Shown here: one piece after another, positions 42,901 to 54,100 of the stretch
Position numbering within the stretch: position 1 is the stretch's first letter
Layout: the number at the start of each line of letters is the position of its first letter
Source: Thoreauomyces humboldtii
Taxonomy: Eukaryota > Chytridiomycota > Chytridiomycetes > Spizellomycetales > Powellomycetaceae
Length of the DNA: 58,360 nt
Reading direction: 5' to 3'
NCBI GenBank assembly: GCA_027596035.1
Contig: JADGJA010000045.1
Location: 1-58,360 of the forward strand
Notes under the pieces: generated by a model
What the model was told of the DNA's origin: nothing
Databases searched by the model: none
What the model saw: the letters and a program-made list of their open reading frames with translations, nothing else
Made by a program: the position numbers and the translations under genes

Positions 42901-44000
42901 ATTCCGAAGAGTCGGATGGCGAACGTGCACAAACTTCCCGCGGGACCCGCGCGCCCACAGTTGAGACGTCCTGGGCGCTCAAAGTTCAACCGGGATCGTC
43001 TCCCTGGGAGTACTTGATCCTCCACGCCGTTCGACAACGTCTCCCATTCCGCTTCCTAGCTTCCGTTGTCTCGCCCGTCAGCTGCCACGTCTTCCAAAAC
43101 GAGAGCTGTACACTGCTGGGTTATGGTAGCAAAGGGACACTTCTGGACTGCGTCAACGCGGCCGGGCAACACGGATATGGGTCCGGCGTAGGCGGCATGG
43201 GCGGGAACCCACAGACAGGCGTTGACGAAGTTCTCGCTGCCTTCTGGGGCGTGGAGATGCTGAAGACCATCGAAGCCGTCCACGCGACGGGCATCGTCCA
43301 TCGCGATATCAAAGTCGACAATTTCCTCGTCCGACTCGACGAGGGCCAGGAGGAGTGGGAGGGCGTCTACAAATCGGACGGGACGTGCGGATGGGAGGAC
43401 AAAGGCGTCGTGCTTATCGACTGGGGAACCAGCATCGATACCAGGCGGTTCGAACCTAAGCAACGATACGTCTCCGATCTGGATGGCAAGAAGACGGAAG
43501 GACGCGGTGCAAAGGCTAACAAACCGGATCCGAGCGTGGAGTGCTGGGAACTCCGGAACGATCGTTCCTGGACTTACGAGCCGGACTGGTACGGCGCTGC
43601 CGGGGTCCTTCACGTCCTGCTTTTCGGAAGGTATATGGAGGTGATCGAGGATGCGTCCGATCGAGACCCTACAGGAAGACCGACCCTCAAGATCGCCACC
43701 AACTTTAAGCGATACTGGCAGGTGGACCTATGGAAAAGCCTCTTCGATCTCCTTCTGAACGCGGGAAGTCGGCACGAAACGGTTGGACAGATGGCCACCA
43801 CTACTGCCGAGGAAAGGCCCTTGGGCGGACCCGGCACAGACTACCCCAAGCTCGAGCTTGATTTTCCGTCGGTGATTCGGATCCGAGAGGCGAGACAACA
43901 GCTAGAGATGTGGTTGGTGGGCACTTCAGCACGAACTGGCAAGAACCTAAGAGGCCTGTTGAAGCGTGTGGGAAGCGCCGCTCTTGATCGGACAAAGTAG
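39937..44000 (+). CDS. BUB1: spindle checkpoint protein Bub1/Mad3 with kinase domain
   Basis: Predicted 1312 aa, exons 39937-40412, 40479-41010, 41070-44000. A Mad3-type KEN box (Lys18-Glu-Asn, HKENVQPLKSGR) precedes the TPR-like Mad3/Bub1 domain (about 60-220), with DPTLEQFYAYLKFLQQYYP and ANEIYRLGINRKAQPL. Further KEN motifs are at residues 298-300 and 558-560. A long acidic, disordered region follows, then a protein kinase domain from about residue 905: GEGGFGRVYLV, the WALKVQ lysine, HRDIKVDN (near 1080) and DWG in place of DFG. Having Mad3-style KEN boxes and a full Bub1 kinase in one protein is the ancestral, unduplicated form; it would serve both APC/C inhibition and histone H2A phosphorylation/kinetochore signalling. 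Human BUB1 also departs from DFG, so the kinase may still be active. Its stop is 87 bases from that of the CEP43-like gene. Confidence 0.95.
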
Positions 44001-44087
44001 TTTCACCAATCGTCCATGGACATTTAATCATATCGGATATATTGTTCTCGCTTCATATCCATCAGAAAGTCTTTATTCTCACTAATC

Positions 44088-45618
44088 TCACGATCCTTCG
44101 AGCTCAACCTCCTCGTTATGATCAAATGCATTCACCTGGAAATCCGGGCTGACGGAGCGGTCGCTGGTTGCCATGTCCGCATCGCTCTGATGTTTCCATG
44201 AACGCGAACCTTGCATGAATGAGTTTGACCCAAGGTTTCGCATACGTGCCAGCTTTGCTTCTGAAAGACAAGAAGGATGCACAAACTGACCTGAGGCGAA
44301 CGCGCGGAACCCATCCGTTCGGCCGGTAGCGGCACATGTTCATCTGGTTCCTTTTCCCGTTTGTCAGTCTTTGCTGCGGTTGTTGCATTCGTGACAGAGA
44401 CAGGGACGGCATCAATGTCGGGGTGGTCACTAACGTCACTAAGAACGAAAGGACATCAGTACCCGCCCGTTCTGTCCCCAACAAGGGCTGGGTTGACTTA
44501 CCCGTCTTGCAATGATCGCTCATTCAAGGACTCCGCCGCAGACTGCAGATCCAACTCTTCGTCTTTTGCAATCCGGCGTGCGTCATCCTCTACATCCTCC
44601 CCGTCGTCCTCGTCATCATCGTCGCCTCCCAGAATATCGTTTACTTTCTGCATAGGGTCCTCACTGAACTCATCATCCTCGTAATCATCTTCACCGCGCT
44701 GCAGGTTTGTGGCAGGCGTCTCGGAAAGCGAAGGCAATTGGGTAGAAGTGATCTGAGGTGGTGAGGGTAGCTCCTTCGTCGGGGGCGGGCCGGAAGGTGT
44801 AGTAGAAGGAGGTGTCAAGGCCGAGGCGCGGGTTGGAATAGGTGGCGGTGGTTGTGTCGGTTTTTGCAATGGGGCGAGGTTTTTCGTAGGAGTTGGCGTG
44901 GGCGACTTTGGTTTGCAGCGACGTCAGAAGCTGCCTCAAGCGATCAAAGGACAAGTTCAGGCAATCTACCTTCGTCTGAGGAGCGGCTTCTGAACGCTCC
45001 AAAAGCCGCACGAGCAGCGGCTTTCCACCTATTCCTGCGCTACCAAGTCCCAGCGCTTGCAAGGAATCTCTGCTATCGCGGTCGGTCTCGTAATCCTGGA
45101 GGGGTCTGTCAGCTCGAGCGATTCTCGCTGCGCCAAGGGAAATCAACCCCTAGTTCCAGTACCAGATGGACCTCAGGCTCAAACACAGCCAGCGTGTAGT
45201 CTAGACTTAAAGATTTGAGGAGATCGCGGACCAGAAGAAGTGCTAGTCGCCCTGTTTGATAGTTTCGCTACAGTATCAGAGCCTCGGTATCGATGCACGC
45301 TGCGCGCAAGGGTTTCTGCGCATGCTTCTCACCTTCCTTCGTCTCCCTCAATGCAGATACCTTGGAATTCTCTAATTGCAAAGGTAATGTCCCGGCATCG
45401 TCAGGTGATTTGAGTATGGCAAACACAGAGGATCGTAATTGGGCCTGGACATGGGCGGGAAAAAGTGTGAACCACCGTGACCCATTCAGGTAGCTCGCAG
45501 TCGTATCGATCACCTTCATGGTGCCCAGCACGCCTCTCTTGCGCAGAACATCGGAGACGATTGCTTTGAGACTGAGATCGTCGCTGCTTGCTTGTTGTAG
45601 TTCTGCTATGGAAGTCAT
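44088..45618 (-). CDS. CEP43: FOP/CEP43-like centriolar protein
   Basis: Predicted 383 aa in seven exons: 45618-45514, 45444-45333, 45251-45148, 45095-44970, 44905-44502, 44438-44311, 44260-44088. The N-terminus follows the FOP/FGFR1OP plan: LKAIVSDVLRKRGVLGTMK then AQLRSSVFAILKS, RETKEGRLALLLVRDLLKSL, DYTLAVFEPE (human: DFTLAVFQPE) and GGKPLLVRLLER. This is a TOF/LisH dimerisation region. The rest is Pro-rich and then acidic, as in human FOP (399 aa). FOP localises to centriolar satellites and distal centrioles, anchors microtubules and supports cilium formation. The third-exon donor and the last donor are uncertain: alternatives keep phase and differ by a few residues. Convergent with BUB1. 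Confidence 0.85.
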
Positions 45619-46142
45619 GATTCCCGTCTGTGCCCTGAGATGAGATAGATAGGATCGAGAGCCTCTCCAGTTGGGAAACGCGCTCTGACGAGGGTGGCTG
45701 TGCAGAATATGAGCTTCCTTGATTCGAGAGCTCCCTCTTCCTTTGCGGGCGACAAGCCGCCGCCCGCCCCATCATCATCGGCTTCCTCCCGATTGACGGC
45801 AGGCGTTCTGCAGTGCAGCGTGGGACGACCATGGGTTTCAAGGGAAAAAGGGTCGCTGCGTGGAGAGACTGTGGATCGTCGATCCTGGAATGAAAGTCCG
45901 ATCCGAAGGTTTCTAGGTGTTTTTGCGTTTCTTACAGGTGCAACGCTGTCGGCTTGTCAGCTCCCTGGAGCCTTCCCGCCTGTGCTTCTCCTTGGCAATC
46001 ATCAGCTGTCGTTCAGGCGTGGGGCAGGAACTCTAATAGTTATATTGTTACTCGAAGCCATGAAGGTGGCTCCTATATCGAACAATTGCTGTTCGTTCTG
46101 ATACCATATTCGAGCGTTTTGGAGACGAGCCTGACCAAAAAG
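45619..46142. other. divergent region CEP43-like/homeodomain gene
   Basis: 524 bases between two divergent starts. Open frames on both strands carry no recognised content. No TATA box or ACGCGT is seen. Confidence 0.5.
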
Positions 46143-48364
46143 ATGGAGAGTACCACGCCTATCCGTCGTCCCAAGGCGACCAATGCTCAGGTATCATGAA
46201 AGCAGAGTTTTCGTCCATCGTGGGAAATGAATTGTCGATAACACTGATCATGCAATTTCCCTTCTTCGAAGTTGGCTGTTCTCTTGTCGAACTTCGCTCG
46301 CAACCCGACTCCCAAGAAAGCCGAAAGGATCACAATTGCCACTAGCGTGGGAATTTCTGAGCGCTCAGTCCAGATATGGTTCCAGAATAGGTTCAGTCAT
46401 GCGCTCAATCAGTACATTTGAACACCGGTGGATAATAATACATGATGGCACCTTCTTAGGCGCACGAAGGTCAGGAAGACCGCTCAAGCGGCGTATGTCG
46501 AGAGCGAGCTCGCAGCAGCGACTCCTGATACCTTGCGTCCAGCTGAAGTCCCCTCGCGTAATGAGAACGTAACATCTCAACCGAAATTGGGGTGTGCTCG
46601 GGTTCCCAATCGCCGGACCGTCATTACGAGAAAACCTCTGACCACGACGGTTCAAACACCACATCCTTTCGATCCTGCATGTAAACCAAAGCAATCGACA
46701 GACTTCGCCCCGTCGACTGTCTCCGCATCTTCGCGTTTACCTTCTCATTACTCGGTCCCTCCCACATCGCTCACGGCGTACCATTCTCTCCGACCTTTCG
46801 AACCAACGTTGGCCTTTGCCGCAGATTCATCGGCTCTCACGGTACCGGTTGCCACTTCGATTCCGCGTCTGCAGGTGCATCCCAGAAGGTCGGACTCGTC
46901 GGAGCCGTTGAACTTTTCTCTTTTGGCCGCTGCCGAAGCGACGATACGGGCGAATGCAAAAACTCGCCGTGTAATTCATGGGTCAGACGCCGAAGATCCC
47001 ACGAACCCCACCATCCGGGCAAACACGAGGACTACTTCGTCTGTACTCTCCACAATATCCGCAGCGGCAGAAGCTCCTTCGGGTCACCTACTTGCACAAA
47101 CCCCGGACTCCGTTCGGCGCTTTGCCGAGATTTCTCCAACCTTTTCGAGCCCCCTTCCAACTACCTACCGTACGAACTCATTCCAGCCCGCGATTCAAGC
47201 AGATGACGATGAGTCGCCAGCGCTGTTCTCACATTTACACGCCCCAAAGGGAAGCCCATCGCTTTCCCGCCACGATTACTTCGTGCGATCCACGACATCA
47301 GAAGTAGCACCAAGAAATACCGCGCTCCCCAGCGCTCCATGGTTTACGAACACCTTATGTTCGACTCCATTTCTCCCTGGGAATCGCTCGGTGATGTTTC
47401 AGCCTTCAGGTGAGGCCCTACATATTTGCAGCATTTCCCAAGGTTCATCGTGAATCTAATTGTCTTACAGCCCCGGTTGAAGAGATCGCTCCAAGATTTA
47501 GCGCGCTCATGTCGATTGATCCCCCCTGCTCCCTTCCGGCGACGGTCACCCATGCATGTAGAACTCAAGTAACGCGCGGGTCTTCAGCAACGGATATGCA
47601 TTCAAACCATTCGGTAAACCAGTGGTATATCCGGCTGTGTACCGCTGCTATCTGATAAATCATTTCTTCCTTCATGATAGACCCCCTCTAAGCTAGTAGC
47701 TCCCATTGTTCCGGTGATGACTGGTCTCTCGACACCGACACCGATGCCACCAACCCTGGAGATCTCAGTGGACCGGATCACTATCGGTGACTGGACCCGC
47801 CTCGCTCTATCAGAAGGAGACGACCTTTTCACGGAATGCGATCTCACACGCAACGTTCTCCGCACGACTTTTGTAGCCGGAGATTTGCGCCTACGCCTCA
47901 TCTCTCCGCTCGAGTCGATCATCGTCATGCGGTTGATCAATCGATCGGATAGTGAAGCGGAGCTTACCGTCGAGTTTCTCACACCGCCGCTCTTTGAGAT
48001 GTATTGGGATGAGACTTGGGTGTCTTGCACGGACTTTTCGGAAGAGCAGGTGGCAACCGTGGATTTCACTCATCGCTTCACCGGTCCAGTGGAAGACATG
48101 TATTCTGAGATCGCGGACGTTGCCGACAGATGCGTGATGGTTCGACACGTCTTGGAGTGGACAGCAACGGCGAAAGAAAAGCCGCTGCTTTCGCACGACC
48201 GGATAACGTCGGAGCGGGAACCGCAATTCGCCCCGGAATTAGCGCCTGGATTAGCTGTTCTGCAGCGTCCTCCCTATCATCGGACCCACCATCATCAGCG
48301 ACACCCACCGACGCAGGTTCCAATTTCAAGCTGGACGATGCTTCCAACGGCCGAATTCAAGTAG
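46143..48364 (+). CDS. homeodomain transcription factor, fungal RfeB/Htf-like
   Basis: Predicted 647 aa in five exons: 46143-46190, 46272-46390, 46460-47409, 47471-47613, 47681-48364. The homeodomain is near the N-terminus: RRPKATNAQLAVLLSNFARNP, then ERITIATSVGISERSVQIWFQNRR; an intron falls after the Asn of WFQN. A long Ser/Thr/Pro-rich region follows. The C-terminal exon has a conserved-looking domain (IGDWTRLA, LRLISPLESIIVMRLI, WVSCTDFSEEQ..VDFTHRFTGP) that recalls the C-terminal module of fungal Htf/RfeB-type homeodomain regulators (W.xC.D.T..Q motif). Function would be DNA-binding control of development or morphogenesis. The far C-terminus is basic/His-rich and its exact end is uncertain. 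Confidence 0.85.
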
Positions 48365-48706
48365 AAGGCCGATATCCACTGCTCGTGAGAGATGCAGAAA
48401 ACCCCTCAGATCCATGGAGAAGTGATGAAAGCACAGCGTACAGTAGAATTTAGTAGTAGCTTGGACGATTCTCTGTGCAGTGTTAGGTGTTGACTCGACT
48501 CGTCGAGACTTTCGAAGCTTCGTCTATGACGCTGTCGAAGCCCTTGCTGGACCTGAGTCATCGTCCTTCGACATGACATTTTGCATTCTTGAGGTTGCAG
48601 CCGGAAAGCAATCCCCATTTCGTTTGACTCTTTGTGGGTCACAGCTTCCGTTCTGAAGATATGGAGATATCTCAGGTACGGGCTCTGTCGCCGAACAGAA
48701 GCTGTC
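48365..48706. other. intergenic, SPT20 upstream region
   Basis: 342 bases after the homeodomain gene stop and before the SPT20 start, same strand. No gene is recognised. An ATG at 48661 opens only a short frame. Confidence 0.45.
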
Positions 48707-50843
48707 ATGAGCAGCTTTTCTTATAACCGAGTTCTTCAGGGTTCCATCTCGAGGAAGCAAGCAGCCTCGTCGACGTCGTTCACAGAAGGTAACAGTTTTC
48801 GGGCCTCTTTACAAGACCGAGCACGCGTGTTCAGCGTCTTCAAGTGCCATTCGCTATCTTTCAGATGCTGCTCCTCCTCCACCTGCAGCTCTGGTTCTCC
48901 ACCTGTACCCTACTCATTTCACCATGGGGGAACGAGTACGTGGAAGTTGATGGCGGAGCTCTCCTGTGCCTTCCTTCTCTTAGTTTCACCGTGCTGATTC
49001 GTGTGCGTCCTTCTCCATCTTAGGACGCAACGTATCAATACAACGGACCCTTGAAGGTGCAGCTTGGGATGGGAAGAGCTTCGTAGCTAAGGGCCGTTGA
49101 TCTAACCCTCCATACGCCAGGATTTTCTGGAGGCGGTGAACCGACAGGAGCTGCCGCCGAATGCATCAGACCTATTCCAGGAGTCTGATTTCCATAACGG
49201 TGTGGAAAGGAAGCGCTTCGAACCTCAGTCTGCTCTTTTGCTCAGGCAACTCTACCAGGATGCATTCATGCCGAAGTTCGAGACCATCGTATCAATTTCC
49301 ATGCTAGCGCGCGAGCTGCTCCAAAGGGTCCGCTGGCGGAACCTGCCCTTGCCTCCTCAGGTGGTAGCGCTACCGCGACGCGACCGGTCTCCGGGGAACC
49401 GCTCCCGAGCGTCCGCCATCTCCTCCTGAGACCCACGCCCTCCAGTCTCTGGGCTGATGTGTGTCTCCTGGCAAAGAGCACTTCCGAATCGCTCACGCAG
49501 GACGCCGCTTTGGAGGTCGAGAGCAAAGCGCTGGTAGGCTTCTTAGGTGGTGAGTTGAGGACCGATTGTCTTTGACGCTAATCGGATTGCTCCACAGTTG
49601 ATCACGAAAGACGTTTTGAACCTCGATCCGGATCCTGGAGTGGCGCGCCGGGAAAACGTAAAAGCTTACAATGAGACCAAGTACAGGATACCACGCAAAA
49701 GGCCACGGAACTGGGCCGCCAAAGAAGAGGATGATGAAAAGAAGCGTGAGAGCGATAAACTAATGCTTATTATGGACGAGGTAAACCCGTGTATCGGTGT
49801 CTTCACCGATGAGGCCTACGTCTGACCGTAGTCCTTATGGCTTACAGACACGAGTCAAAGAGTTCCATCCAAAGTGAGTTTGCAGCAGGGTTTTGGTAGC
49901 AGACATACTCATCACTAAGCCTCGGTGTTGCAAAGGTTTGCGAAGTACGCGTTTGTTGAAGATTGGAAACGGAAGAAAGCTATCGCAGATGCCGAACCCC
50001 TGGTCACTTTAGACGACAAGATCAAAGCTAAAGGTGGCCAGCCTTTTTTTTTCTAGCGGTCAAATTCATAGGCTGACGGGCGTTTGTGTATCATCTAGGA
50101 TCGGGCAAAAAGACGGATTCGACGTCGAATATCAATGTCGACTCTGCTAACCTTATCCGATCGCTGCTGTCCAAACAACATTTGAAGACATCAAATAGTA
50201 AGCGGATTCTCGCCTGTCAGCACGTTGAAGACCGTAATCTCAACCGATGGTTTCGTGCTTTCAGTCACTATGTATACGACGGTTAATGTTTACCACATGA
50301 ACAACGGGCAGTGCTACTGCACACTTCGATGGGGAAACGCCCCTGGCACTGGGGTTGGGCAAGGATGCCTAATCGGAAGCACGTTACGGTGAGCAACCAA
50401 ACTAACTTCAATCTTCGCCAGCCTCCTGCTCACCCAACAGCTAGATTCCCCCTGGGGAATTATGCGGCGGCTTTGTATTATATCAAGTGCCTGAAATCAT
50501 ACCTCGAAGTCAAAGGGGAAACAGTCATTACCGATCAAGCTCGCGCGGGTAAGAAGTTCATCTTTTTTGAGCATCTGTCGGTTTCGTCCCTCAGTGGTCT
50601 TTCTCCCTGTCTGATGCTGTGGGTTCTTTTTCAGTTACGGCGCAACCAGGAGCTCAGTTCGTCAGTCACGCGTCGAGCTCTACATCAGGACAAGCCGCCA
50701 TGCATCATCCTGCAACCAGTACCGGCAGTGCTGCTCAGACGGCCAGTGCTCCTGTCGCTTCCTCGGCACGTGTAGGTGCTGTTGCTGCAGCCTCAGTTAC
50801 CAAAGCTTCCACAAAAAAGCGCAGCAAAAAGGCGAAAAGTTGA
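48707..50843 (+). CDS. SPT20: SAGA subunit Spt20 (FAM48/SUPT20H)
   Basis: Predicted 460 aa from twelve exons in 2.1 kb: 48707-48788, 48865-48935, 49024-49056, 49121-49199, 49259-49533, 49598-49780, 49848-49873, 49936-50033, 50099-50197, 50265-50388, 50445-50548, 50635-50843. Family blocks across junctions include ALVLHLYPTHFTM, ATYQYNGPLK, the GCIHAEVRDHR motif, RHLLLRPTPSSLWADV, LNLDPDPGVARRENV, KYRIPRKRPRNW and a late TMYTTVNVYHMN and FPLGNYAAALYYIKCLKSYL segment. Spt20 is an architectural SAGA subunit that holds the core together and recruits Tra1. The Spt20 domain is full length; the tail is Ala/Ser-rich and ends in a Lys-rich stretch. Exons as small as 26 and 33 nt make automatic prediction difficult. 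Confidence 0.9.
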
Positions 50844-51183
50844 GAGATTAAACGACTCGAGTTTCGATCACTCCTGATACCCTAACTTCATTCCTGTCGC
50901 GTTTACTATATATGTCGAAGTGTCTTTTTGGCTGAATATATCATCTGCATGAAAGACGACAAAAACGATCTGACTTTCAAGCGAGGATTCGCGATACATT
51001 GGGAGGTTGAACCAGAGGTTGCAGATGTAGGAGACAATGGACAAGACACAACGATTCAGGTCCATCCAGATCGGGGTATTGGGCGGCTCCTAGGATATGA
51101 TTCGGCTGCACGGGCTGTCAGATATGAGTGTTGAGTGTCCAAAACAGTTTCTGACTGGTAGATCGACGCAAAACAAGGGAGTG
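50844..51183. other. convergent intergenic region
   Basis: 3' ends of SPT20 (+) and the FBF1-like gene (-). No gene is recognised; the sequence has TATATATG-like AT-rich words near 50905 that may serve 3'-end formation. Confidence 0.45.
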
Positions 51184-54100
51184 TCAGAAAGTGTTCACTC
51201 TCGCAAGCATTTTGGCTTGACGATGCGGAGCAGTGGGACGACTTACGGTCCGTAAACCGCCGACGAATCTGTCAAGCTTCCGAAACAGATCTTGGGCGGT
51301 ATGATGGCGAGCAGACGCCGGCACGGTCGTTTCCTCAGAAATTTCCTGAACAGGTAACCCACATCTTTGCGATTCTATTGTGACCGCTCTTGGAATGAAA
51401 CTCGTCGTCTGATATGAGCCAACCTCAGTTATCAGCGGGCAAACCAATGTTGTTAACAGAAACGAAGTGCGCGTACCTGACCCGAGGGAGGACTAGAGCA
51501 ATCGGATTGCACCGACCTTTCCCTGACCCGCGGTCCGCTAGCAATGGGACGTCTAGGGGTTGCTCGTACTGCTGTATCATCGCCGTACGCTTGTCGTCTT
51601 TCCTGCGCCAGAGCGATTCGCTCGTCGCAGAGACTTTTCTTGGATTCCAAGAGTTCGATCTGCTGGGCTTTGAGCTGATGGATTACGGTACGCGGGCACA
51701 AGTTAATCAGCCTTTGTGATGATAGATTTACGACGGGCTTGGCATACATACCTCAGTCAAAGCGAGCGCAATCTGGGATTGCGACTCGAGCGTGGTAGCA
51801 TTCAGGTCTTGGGCGGTCTGTCTCTCGGTGACTGCATTGACGAAGACGGCAAGGGAAGTCAGTGAGGAATGTCGAGACTCAGAAACACACTTAGATAAAG
51901 TTTATCTTACTCGCTTCTGCGCCGACGCCCATAAGGTCTCTGACGATATTTTCGGACGCGCTGCGTTCCGCCTCGAACGCCGCCTTCTCTACGCCCAGTT
52001 TAGCTTTTTGAGCATCGAGGGTCAGTGTCTCGGCTCGAAGCTTGGCCATCTGCTGATGCACTGCTGTCTGGGAGGCCTGCAAGGCCAGTCGCATCTGAAC
52101 GTGTTGCTCTTCTTCTGCAATGCGAAGGGGAGATGAGGTCCCTGATCATCAACTTCTGTGTTGGACTTCGGATCGTACCGGCTTTGACTTGAGCAGCAGC
52201 CCGCGAGACCATCATCTCCATGTCGCGCTCCGCTTGTTCCACCGCATGCCGTCTTGCCTCGATGCCCGACTTCTCCATCATGACATTTACCCGTTCCTCG
52301 TTCAACTGATTCAGGATCCTTTTCCTCTCTCCCGCAAAGTCTTCCCTCTCCTTCATCAGTGCCGTCCGATCAGCCTGATGGTTCCGCAACCAATCCTGCC
52401 TCTCCGTCTCCAAGTCCTGAAGTTGTCGAGCATACCGTTGCCGCTCCTCCACGAACCCTCGCCGATCAGCGTCCGAGTCCTCGTGGGTGTCCCGGATGGA
52501 CGTCTGGAGGTTCGACAGAAGCTCTTGGATCTTGATCCGTTCGGTTTCCATCTCCTTGCGTTGAAAGACCAACGCAGCGTGCATCTCAGATACTTGCGTT
52601 TCTCGGACCTGGAACGCTGCCTCGCGGTCCTTGTTATGCTCTTCGAGGCGGTCGTCGAGCTTTTGGTTGGCTTCGCGAAGCTCGCTGGTTCGCGTAGCCA
52701 GTTCGGTTTTGAGCGTCCCGACGATCGTCTCCACGGATTTCAGCTCTTGGACATGTGATGTGGTGAGAGCCGCGAGAGCGGACTGATGCTCTTCCAATAC
52801 GGACTTGGCGCCAGTCTCTTGCGCTTGACGCAAGATCTCAATCTCCTGCAACGCGAGGACACGTTAGGTCGAGGGCTCGGGAGAGTTGAAGACAATCTTC
52901 TTACGATACCTTGGCGTGAGCTTCTTTCAACTCTCTGACCTGATCTTCTTTGGCCCTTTCAGCAAAAGCAACCTATGCGATTGTTTTAGTTAGCTCTGGT
53001 GATGGCATTCACAGATTGCTCTATAGACTTACGCCGTCTTGCAAAGCTTTTGCTAAGCGTGCGTTCTCTTCCTGAAGCTCCTGGATGCGTTTGCTATCTT
53101 CAGGCTTCTTGGTAAGGGCTCCCCGAGTAGTAGCTGGCTTCGAAGCTGCTTTCGCCTTCTTCGAGACCTTCTCGGCCGTAGAGGGAGGATCTGAGCTGAT
53201 GACGAGATCCGAACCATCCAGATCAAAGTCCTGGACATCACTCTCATCTTCCGTCACCCCGGTTTCGTCGTCCCCAATGGCGTCGGCTGGTGTCCCGGAG
53301 TCGTCCTCGTCTTCCTGAGGACTGCCGCCCTCGTCATCTTCGTCGTTGTCGTCGTCAGGATTCAGACTCACGAGTGAGGAGAGCGATAACGCCGAGGGCA
53401 CCCGAGCCAATGTCTTGGTTCCCCCTTTCCGTCTCCCGGCCGCAGCTGGTTTAAACGACACTTCCGACGTCTGCGATTTGCCGATGCTGGATTGCTGACT
53501 CGTTTGGACCGCCGGTTTTAGACCGTTCTTGGCTTGTACCTCTTGCAAAGCCGACAGCGTGACGGGTTTCGAGGTCGTCGAATCCCTGGTGGCGGCTTGT
53601 GGTTCCTCCAGTGGTACCGCTGGGAAGGCAGTGGCGACTTTGATAGGGACCTGGGCGGCGGGTTTGGGTGTTAGAGAAAGGAACGGGAGGTTGAAGGCCC
53701 GAGTCGCTGGGGTGTTCTGAGATCCGACAGGTGCAGGAACGGTTGCAGATTCTTGTCTCGGCCGGCCAGCACGTCGCGGACCGGAAGCTTCGAGGAGAAA
53801 AGAGGGGACGAAATCGTCTGCGGCTGGGGTAATAGGCGCGGGAGATTCTTTAGCAGGAGAGCTTTTGCCTGCGAGGAGGGGATTGGCGGTGTTGAAAGGT
53901 CCCGGGGTAACAGGCCGCGGGGTGATGGGTCTGCTCGAGCTGTCGACAGGGATGTTCGCGCTAAACATCGAGCTTCGGCCGCTTCGCGGTCTCGAGGATA
54001 TCGGGGAGTCGTCGCTTCCCAGCAAATCGAGAATGTTATCATCGTCATGCATATCGACAGATGTGGGTCGTTTCGATTGGGCGGAAGGCCGGGCACGAGG

